A DNA stretch of 57,685 bases, taken from positions 1 to 57,685 of the forward strand of contig JAQGHU010000070.1 of NCBI GenBank assembly GCA_028291515.1, read 5' to 3'. Position numbers and translations under genes: made by a program. Below are positions 52,619-57,685 of the stretch, piece after piece. Origin of the DNA: Schlesneria sp. (GTDB lineage: Bacteria; Planctomycetota; Planctomycetia; Planctomycetales; Planctomycetaceae). Below the pieces are notes generated by a model. It had not been told where the DNA came from. It searched no databases and saw only the letters and a list, made by a program, of their open reading frames with translations. Position 1 is the first letter of the stretch. Each line of letters starts with the position of its first letter.

Positions 52619-55450
52619 ATGTTGACAATGAACGTGCGAATCCGAGCCCTGGGCGCGATCCTAGTGGCGGTCTGGATACTATCGCTGGCTGCGGCTGACT
52701 CGGCTGAAGGCCCGGTTGATGCCAATCGCGCGGTGATTTACCTGGCTAATATCGATCATGTGACCGGACGACTGCTCGATTCCTCAGGTGATGGCCGGTT
52801 GATATGGCAGTCTCCTGCATTCGCCACGCCATTTGAATTTCCTGTCTCCTACCTGAACGCGGTCCACTTTCCTGTTCCAGGAAAACTGGATCAGGCGGCA
52901 GGCGACTATTGTTTTGAGTTGGCGGGCGGCGACATTGCTTTTGGATCGCTTGTGGGACTGCAGCCCGACGAAGCGGTGCTTGATATTACGGGTATCGGGC
53001 CATTGCATGTCGATCGAACGATCCTGCGCCGGATGTATCGTTGGAAAGGTGGCACCGAAGTGCTGTACTTCGGGCCCAGCGGGTTAACGGGCTGGCATGC
53101 TTCGGGTGGAACGAAGGGCTGGCAAGAAGAAGCTGGACAGCTAGTAAGTTCGCAGGACGGAGCGGTCATCCGCCGTGATTTTGGTATTCCTCCCCAGGCA
53201 CGATTCGAATTCGAATTGTCCTGGAAGAGCAAGGCCGATTTTGAGTTGGCAATTGGAGTCGGCGATGCCAAGTCGGCCCTGCGAGCATTTCGGTTCGAAG
53301 TGTGGGATGACGGAATCGTGGCGACGCGCGAAACGGAATCTGTCATGGATGTCGCTGAGTTGCAGAAGACCAAGGCAGGAGTTGGTCGAATACATCTGCA
53401 GGCGTTCCTCGATCAGCAGAAGGGACGGCTGCTGGTCTTTTCGTCCAGCGGACGACCGCTGGCGGATTTGACGGTCGCCGCGTCCAAGCCACAGGCATTC
53501 GGAGGAATTCAGCTAACCAATAAGAGCGGTGACATCCGTCTCGAACGACTCAGTATCAGTCGTTGGAACGGTGAACCCCCTCGGGCGGTCGAATCCGACA
53601 AGGCGAGAATTCATGTGGCCGATGGTTCGATTATCTATGGGCCGTTGAAGAGTTATGACTCAGTCGAAGGCAAGTTTGTGATTGAGGTGAATGGGGCCGA
53701 ACAGCGACTTGCTCCAGATCAATTGCAGGATGTTTTCTTCTCTGAGAGTGTCGCCAATTCCGAGCGAACTCTTTGTGCTGTGTTCCTGAATGATCAGCGT
53801 CTTAGCGGCGATCTGCTTAAAGTGGAAAACAATGCGATCTGGTTGAAGTGTCCGGGAATTCGAGAGCCAATCCGCGCCCCCATTGAATCGTTGCGTACGC
53901 TGCTCGGATTGAATCCTCAAAAGACCGAAGACTTGCCGAAGGAGTCTGACCCCATCCTGCGTCAAGGGAGACTCGAACTCTTGGGGGCAGTTCTCCAAGG
54001 GCATCTGGTTGACTCCGCCGCCGCCCCATCGAAGACGCTGACTTGGAAGCCAGCCCTCAGCAGTTCGCCAGGTTCGCTGGAGGTCGGGGTGTCGGGCCGA
54101 ATCGTCTATCGCGATCCACCGGTAAAGCCGCAGCCGACCGCTGCCGAAGTCCGAGCGATGCCTGTTCAGAAGCAGGCACGCATACGCGGGACCACAGAAT
54201 CGGTTGGGAATACGGGGGTTGCTGCGAAGGGAAAGCAGAAGAAGCCGATCCTGCATCTCCGATCCGGCGACATGATTCCCTGCGATCAAGCGACGATCGA
54301 CGAAAGCGGCGTCACATTTTCGTCGTCGATTACGGATTCGACCTTTATTCGCAATGACCAACTCAAAGTCCTGGAACTTATTCCGGACACGACCCCGGTT
54401 GAAATCACGAAGCAGAAGAAAGAACGACTGCTGATGTTGCCTCGTATGCAGCGAGACAATCCGCCGACTCAATTGATCCGATCGGTTGACGGCGACTATC
54501 TGAAGGGGCGATTAATCTCCATGGATGAACAGCAGATCCATGTGGAGATTCGTCTGGAAACAAAAACCCTGCACCGGGATCGTGTTGCTCGAATCATCTG
54601 GCTGCATGCGGATGAAATCGATGCAACTGCGAAACCCCGGACATCCGATGACGAGATTGCGGGAACAAGGGTTCAGGCCCTCACTGACAATCCTCAACAA
54701 GTGACGCTCAGCAAGAGCACAACCGGCGACCAGCCGGGGCAGAACTCGGTGATTAATACGAATCGGCTGACGTTCGTCGCGCAACAGCTGGATGGACCGA
54801 TTCTTTCTGGCCGGAGCGAATTATTGGGCGCTTGTCGAGTCGATTTGCGGCAGATCGATCGCTTGTTGATTGGGATCGCCATCGAGCAGGATGCGGCGAG
54901 TTTGGCCTTTCATCAATGGAAATTGAGAGCCGCCTCTGACCCCGTTGCGGCTCGCGAAGGAAGCAGCGATGGGGGTGAAGGACAGGAATCGGCCCTGGTC
55001 GGCAAGGCGGCTCCTGAGATTGAATTGGATATGCTCGACGGATCGAAGTTCCGGCTCTCCGCTCGCCTTGACAAGGTCGTGATTCTCGACTTCTGGGCCT
55101 CGTGGTGTGGTCCCTGTCTGCAAGTGATGCCGCAGATCGACAAGGTTGTCCATGAGTTTGCCGATCAAGGTGTCGAATTAGTGGCGATTAACTTGGAAGA
55201 AAAAGATGATCGCATCAAAGCCGCCTTGGAACGATTGAAGCTCGAAATGCCTGTGGCGCTCGATCGTGATGGCCGCGTTGCCGAAAAATATGGTGCGACC
55301 GCGATTCCACAAACGGTCATCATTGACCGCACAGGCAAAGTGGCCCGATTGTTCGTTGGCGGCGGGGCACGCTTCGGAGATCAATTAAGGACAGCGATCG
55401 AAGCTGTCCTGTCCGGAAAGCCTGAAACGCCGGATGAGCCAAGTAAGTAG
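52619..55450 (+). CDS. Large secreted protein ending in a TlpA-like thioredoxin domain
   Basis: 943 residues, ATG at 52619. Signal peptide (ALGAILVAVWILSLAAADSAE). A long region (about 40-770) of beta-rich, repeated units includes a LamG-like stretch (about 140-310, GVGRIHLQAFLDQQKGRLLVF) and recurring 'hxxxDGxxhxGxL' strands (SVDGDYLKGRLISMDEQQIHVE). The C-terminal TlpA/ResA-type thioredoxin (about 795-935) keeps the active site WCGPC (C830, C833), with AIPQTVIIDRTGKV as the cis-proline region. So periplasmic disulfide reduction or isomerisation is likely. Last gene of the operon; its stop is 8 bases from the convergent sulfatase stop. Confidence 0.85.
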   Translation: MLTMNVRIRALGAILVAVWILSLAAADSAEGPVDANRAVIYLANIDHVTGRLLDSSGDGRLIWQSPAFATPFEFPVSYLNAVHFPVPGKLDQAAGDYCFELAGGDIAFGSLVGLQPDEAVLDITGIGPLHVDRTILRRMYRWKGGTEVLYFGPSGLTGWHASGGTKGWQEEAGQLVSSQDGAVIRRDFGIPPQARFEFELSWKSKADFELAIGVGDAKSALRAFRFEVWDDGIVATRETESVMDVAELQKTKAGVGRIHLQAFLDQQKGRLLVFSSSGRPLADLTVAASKPQAFGGIQLTNKSGDIRLERLSISRWNGEPPRAVESDKARIHVADGSIIYGPLKSYDSVEGKFVIEVNGAEQRLAPDQLQDVFFSESVANSERTLCAVFLNDQRLSGDLLKVENNAIWLKCPGIREPIRAPIESLRTLLGLNPQKTEDLPKESDPILRQGRLELLGAVLQGHLVDSAAAPSKTLTWKPALSSSPGSLEVGVSGRIVYRDPPVKPQPTAAEVRAMPVQKQARIRGTTESVGNTGVAAKGKQKKPILHLRSGDMIPCDQATIDESGVTFSSSITDSTFIRNDQLKVLELIPDTTPVEITKQKKERLLMLPRMQRDNPPTQLIRSVDGDYLKGRLISMDEQQIHVEIRLETKTLHRDRVARIIWLHADEIDATAKPRTSDDEIAGTRVQALTDNPQQVTLSKSTTGDQPGQNSVINTNRLTFVAQQLDGPILSGRSELLGACRVDLRQIDRLLIGIAIEQDAASLAFHQWKLRAASDPVAAREGSSDGGEGQESALVGKAAPEIELDMLDGSKFRLSARLDKVVILDFWASWCGPCLQVMPQIDKVVHEFADQGVELVAINLEEKDDRIKAALERLKLEMPVALDRDGRVAEKYGATAIPQTVIIDRTGKVARLFVGGGARFGDQLRTAIEAVLSGKPETPDEPSK

Positions 55451-55458
55451 GGCGACCA

Positions 55459-56904
55459 TCAACGAGCCGATGCCGCATTGGAGATTGGCTTCTGCCAAGG
55501 GACAGATCCTCCACGTTGAATATGGCCTCTTAATGACGCCGAAAGGTCGTTGACGACCTTCTTGTTCGTGGTGGCCAGATTGATTTTTTCGTAGGGATCG
55601 TCTTTCAAGTTGTAAAGCTCGTACGGACTGAAGGGACTATTCTGCATCAGCTTCCAGTCGCCGCGGATCAAGGCTTCGTAGCTCTTGCCACCGTACTCCG
55701 GACCGCCTTCACGCCGTACAAAATACAAATCGCGCGATGCCGGCATGGTCTCTCCACGAAAGAGCGGAGCTAAGCTGATCGCGTCCAAATCGGTTGAACG
55801 TGGCCGACCAGCCAACTCCAACAGTGTCGGGAAGAGATCGAATGTTAATCCGGCATAGTCCGAGCGTGTCCCGCTCTTGATTCTCTCTGGCCAACTCGCG
55901 ACGAAGGGAACTCGCAAGCCGCCATCGTAGTGGCTTTGCTTTCCGTCACGCCAAGGATCATTGTTTTGACCGTGTGGCAGCGAACCGCCGTTGTCGGAGG
56001 TAAACACGACTAGCGTTTGTCGAGCAAGCTGCGTCTCGCGCAGGACGGACAGAACTCGGCCGATGTTGTGATCCAGATGCTCGACAAAGGCGACGTTCTT
56101 CATTCGTTTGTCGTCGAGATTCGGCAGGCGCTGTTTCACTTTCTCCAACCATTCCGCAGGGGGTTCGATGGGAAAGTGCGGAGCGTTGTAGGCGAGGTAA
56201 AGGAAGAAGGGCTGATCCTTCGAGTCGGCTCGTACTCGAAGGTAATCGCACGCCCAATTCGTGAATAACTCGGTGGCATGACCCGCAGGAGTGATCACCT
56301 CGTCATTGTGCCTCATGTAGTTGTGGCCGTGACGCAGATGGCTGCTGTAACTGTCCATCATGTCGCCGAGGAATCCGCGGAACAAATCAAAGCCACGTTC
56401 ATTGGGCGTGTTCGGTGACTCCAATCCCAAATGCCATTTGCCGATGATCGCCGTGTGATAGCTGGCTTTTTGCAATTCATCCGCCAGTGTGGGGACTGTA
56501 GGGTCGAGGTATCCCCATGAATTGTCTTTTTCTGTCCGAATCACGCCTGGCACGCCAACTCGATCCGGAAAGCGACCTGTCAACAGCGCTGCACGAGCGG
56601 GGGAGCAGACCGTGCAGGTGGACCGCATATTCGTGAACAGCATTCCATCAGCCGCAAGTCGGTCAATCTGTGGGGTCCGAACGTCTGATGCGCGGTAGGT
56701 TGAGACATCGCCGTATCCGTGATCGTCGGTAAGTATGAGTACAATGTTTGGTACACGAGATTGCTCAGCGGAATGAGCTTGTTTTACCGAGATGCTTGAC
56801 AATATTGGTGAAAAGAAGATAAGAATGAGTGTAGCAATACAGTGTAGTAATACGACCGGGAATTCGGCGCGTGAAACTGGGGCGCTGATACTTGATGAAG
56901 GCAT
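55459..56904 (-). CDS. Exported sulfatase (type I, formylglycine-dependent)
   Basis: 481 residues, ATG at 56904 with GGAGG upstream. An N-terminal hydrophobic segment (about 16-38) acts as signal peptide or anchor. Metal site D60-D61 in LTDDHGYGD; the formylglycine motif is C100-S-P-A-R104, so the cysteine-type sulfatase needs a maturase (not in the window). GKWHLG and TSDNGGS are further active-site blocks. Hydrolyses sulfate esters, in planctomycetes typically of marine or plant polysaccharides; the exact substrate is unknown. Codons in the first 50 residues are AT-rich compared with the rest. Upstream lies the scrambled recombinase/Cas4 region. Confidence 0.93.
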   Translation of the reverse strand: MPSSSISAPVSRAEFPVVLLHCIATLILIFFSPILSSISVKQAHSAEQSRVPNIVLILTDDHGYGDVSTYRASDVRTPQIDRLAADGMLFTNMRSTCTVCSPARAALLTGRFPDRVGVPGVIRTEKDNSWGYLDPTVPTLADELQKASYHTAIIGKWHLGLESPNTPNERGFDLFRGFLGDMMDSYSSHLRHGHNYMRHNDEVITPAGHATELFTNWACDYLRVRADSKDQPFFLYLAYNAPHFPIEPPAEWLEKVKQRLPNLDDKRMKNVAFVEHLDHNIGRVLSVLRETQLARQTLVVFTSDNGGSLPHGQNNDPWRDGKQSHYDGGLRVPFVASWPERIKSGTRSDYAGLTFDLFPTLLELAGRPRSTDLDAISLAPLFRGETMPASRDLYFVRREGGPEYGGKSYEALIRGDWKLMQNSPFSPYELYNLKDDPYEKINLATTNKKVVNDLSASLRGHIQRGGSVPWQKPISNAASAR

Positions 56905-57015
56905 GTGCCCTCCGAGTAATTGGGTTCAGAACGGGGGATACCTTCAGTATCGACAGCTGGAAACTGAGGGTCAACGCCATGGCTGACAAAGCCATGGCCC
57001 AGGAGATGGAAGCCA

Positions 57016-57213
57016 ATGGGAAGAAAAACCAAACAGCGTCGACAATCGCATGGTTCCGCGTGGCACTGGATACAGACCGACTGTTGGTACTTCACCCAGC
57101 CGGGATCGAAAAAGAGAGTCGCGCTATTCGATGAGCATGGAGAACGGATACGCGGTAAGGGAAACAAAGTTGCTGCGGAAGTCGCGTTGGCGCGAGAGAA
57201 GCTGTCCTGGACC
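57016..57213 (+). pseudogene. Truncated N-terminal fragment of a planctomycete tyrosine recombinase/integrase
   Basis: From ATG 57016 (AGGAG 10 bases upstream) about 66 codons read GSAWHWIQTDCWYFTQPGSK and then a FDEHGERIRGK-like block. This resembles the N-terminal, non-catalytic DNA-binding region of a family of integrases expanded in planctomycetes. The recognition comes from memory of the family, not from a search. The C-terminal catalytic Arg/His/Tyr domain is absent; past about 57213 the frame runs into the complementary Cas4 remnant. Therefore not a functional recombinase. It faces the Cas4 remnant head to tail on opposite strands, and shares the reverse strand's antisense reading with the downstream half of a long, misleading frame. 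Confidence 0.6.
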
Positions 57214-57233
57214 GAGGATTCTGGAGAGCTCAT

Positions 57234-57515
57234 CACCAGCGCATCGTCGAACGGAACGACCACGCGATGACGAGATTCGATGTAGTACAACTCACCCTGT
57301 TCGCAGGTGTAGCCATTTTCGCGCAGGATCAACCCCTGGGCGCAGAGTTGTACTCGTTCAGGCTCCCAGGCCTGCTCGGCGTTCTGAGGGATGGCCCCCT
57401 TTTTGTATTCGACCGGCGTCGCCACCGGCCCGTCCAGTTCCAAGACATCCAGCTTGGCGACCAATCCCTCGCGCGGGGCTGACAGCGTCAATGATCGAGC
57501 CGTCATATCATCGCT
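57234..57515 (-). pseudogene. cas4: Remnant of Cas4 (probably from a Cas4-Cas1 fusion)
   Basis: On the minus strand, about 93 codons match the central core of Cas4: LTLSAPREGLVAKLDVLELD (motif II Asp), TPVEYKKG (motif III Glu-x-Lys), AWEPERVQLCAQGLILRENGY (Gln motif) and RVVVPFDDALV. The iron-sulfur cysteines at both ends of a normal Cas4, and any Cas1 part, are missing. Upstream it is joined to GTTGTGTC repeats, downstream to the antisense of the integrase remnant. The reading frame stays open from 57563 to 56784 only because both neighbours happen to lack stops. Cas4 nucleases trim spacers before integration; this copy is dead. No array or other cas gene is seen in the window. Confidence 0.8.
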
Positions 57516-57528
57516 GGTATTGGCCGCG

Positions 57529-57563
57529 CCCGACACAACCCCGCCGCGCCTGACACAACCCAA
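57529..57563 (-). repeat. Two GTTGTGTC-type repeat units at the edge of the Cas4 remnant
   Basis: On the minus strand GGGTTGTGTCAGGCGCGGC is followed at once by GGGGTTGTGTCGGGCGCGGC, two about 17-20-base units. They share the GGTTGTGTC core, followed by a G/C-rich part, with the tandem 26-bp array at 1-175. They form the junction at which the Cas4 homology ends. Confidence 0.75.
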
Positions 57564-57608
57564 TCGTGTTCGGCACGCTTTTTGCGCCAGGCATATGATG
57601 AACCAAAA

Positions 57609-57629
57609 TGTCCCTTTCCAGGAGGGACA
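57609..57629 (+). promoter_or_regulatory. Hairpin that covers the ribosome-binding site of the last gene
   Basis: TGTCCCT (57609-57615) pairs with AGGGACA (57623-57629), loop of seven bases. The 3' arm and loop contain the GGAGGG Shine-Dalgarno (57621-57626) of the ATG at 57633, so folding would hide the site. Could control translation of the gene to the right. Confidence 0.5.
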
Positions 57630-57632
57630 GAG

Positions 57633-57685
57633 ATGGACGAGTCGGAACTGGTGGTGGAGACGCTGGAAGGTGGTCGATTTCTGAA
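57633..57685 (+). CDS. Start of an unidentified gene, cut by the window edge
   Basis: ATG at 57633 preceded by GGAGGG, then 17 codons beginning MDESELVVETLEGGRFL up to the last base. The start site is good because of its Shine-Dalgarno, but only 17 residues are visible. The opening is faintly like that of ECF sigma factors (acidic, then a 'L..G.R' helix), yet that is too short to call. Confidence 0.55.
   Translation, partial: MDESELVVETLEGGRFL

Noticed and set aside
53660-54472. A 270-residue minus-strand frame
   Set aside because: Shadow of the large TlpA-ending protein; low-complexity and out of context.
57050-57553. A 167-residue plus-strand frame at the right edge
   Set aside because: Antisense to the Cas4 remnant and out of frame with the integrase fragment; no motif.
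56784-57563. One intact 259-residue protein on the minus strand
   Set aside because: Only residues 18-110 match Cas4; the rest is repeat translation, antisense of the integrase fragment and antisense of intergenic/sulfatase start.

Overview
The window looks like a piece of a planctomycete chromosome, from the Planctomycetaceae/Schlesneria-like side of the phylum. That is an inference from gene content, not from a marker gene. The evidence is several Ser/Thr kinases fused to membrane and parallel beta-helix domains, a sulfatase, a secreted YdjY-domain protein, a MoxR/DUF58/BatA operon with a giant DUF4175-like membrane protein, many large secreted proteins of unknown function, moderately high GC, and many short palindromic repeats between genes. 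No rRNA, tRNA, intact transposase or CRISPR array was seen.

Layout. 1-544: tandem 26-bp repeats and an AT-rich palindrome. 545-4526: a translationally coupled membrane Ser/Thr kinase and FHA/class III cyclase. 4536-7249: an APC-type permease and a family 9 glycosyltransferase. 7246-13511: a large kinase/beta-helix protein, a nested palindromic repeat element and a membrane receiver protein. 13718-17059: a short-chain dehydrogenase, a receiver-like protein and a second amino-acid permease. 17332-24724: DNA metabolism and a probable pseudokinase (AddA-like helicase-nuclease, kinase-like/beta-helix protein, YacG, family 4 uracil-DNA glycosylase). 24849-30820: a zinc-ribbon/WD40 protein, a long inverted repeat, then truA and argH. 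31130-37394: small secreted proteins, a YdjY protein, an esterase, a GNAT acetyltransferase and class III fructose-bisphosphatase. 37670-39580: a secreted thioredoxin-like protein ending at a strong hairpin. 39955-55450: a nine-gene co-directional operon. 55459-56904: a sulfatase. 56905-57685: a scrambled region with a truncated integrase, a truncated Cas4, GTTGTGTC repeats and the first 17 codons of a new gene.

How genes work together. The 39955-55450 operon is the most coherent unit: a MoxR ATPase, three proteins with MIDAS-like DxSxS motifs, a giant membrane protein, two related secreted helical proteins, an alpha/alpha-toroid protein and a TlpA-like thioredoxin. It is probably an envelope assembly or quality-control module. 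The 545-4526 pair looks like a sensor kinase feeding a nucleotide cyclase whose purine-selecting lysine is replaced by aspartate. The right edge records decay of a CRISPR adaptation gene (Cas4, probably of the Cas4-Cas1 fusion type) next to a decayed tyrosine recombinase. No convincing new defence system was found inside the window; the most unusual signals are the operon, the atypical cyclase and the repeat/pseudogene mosaic.
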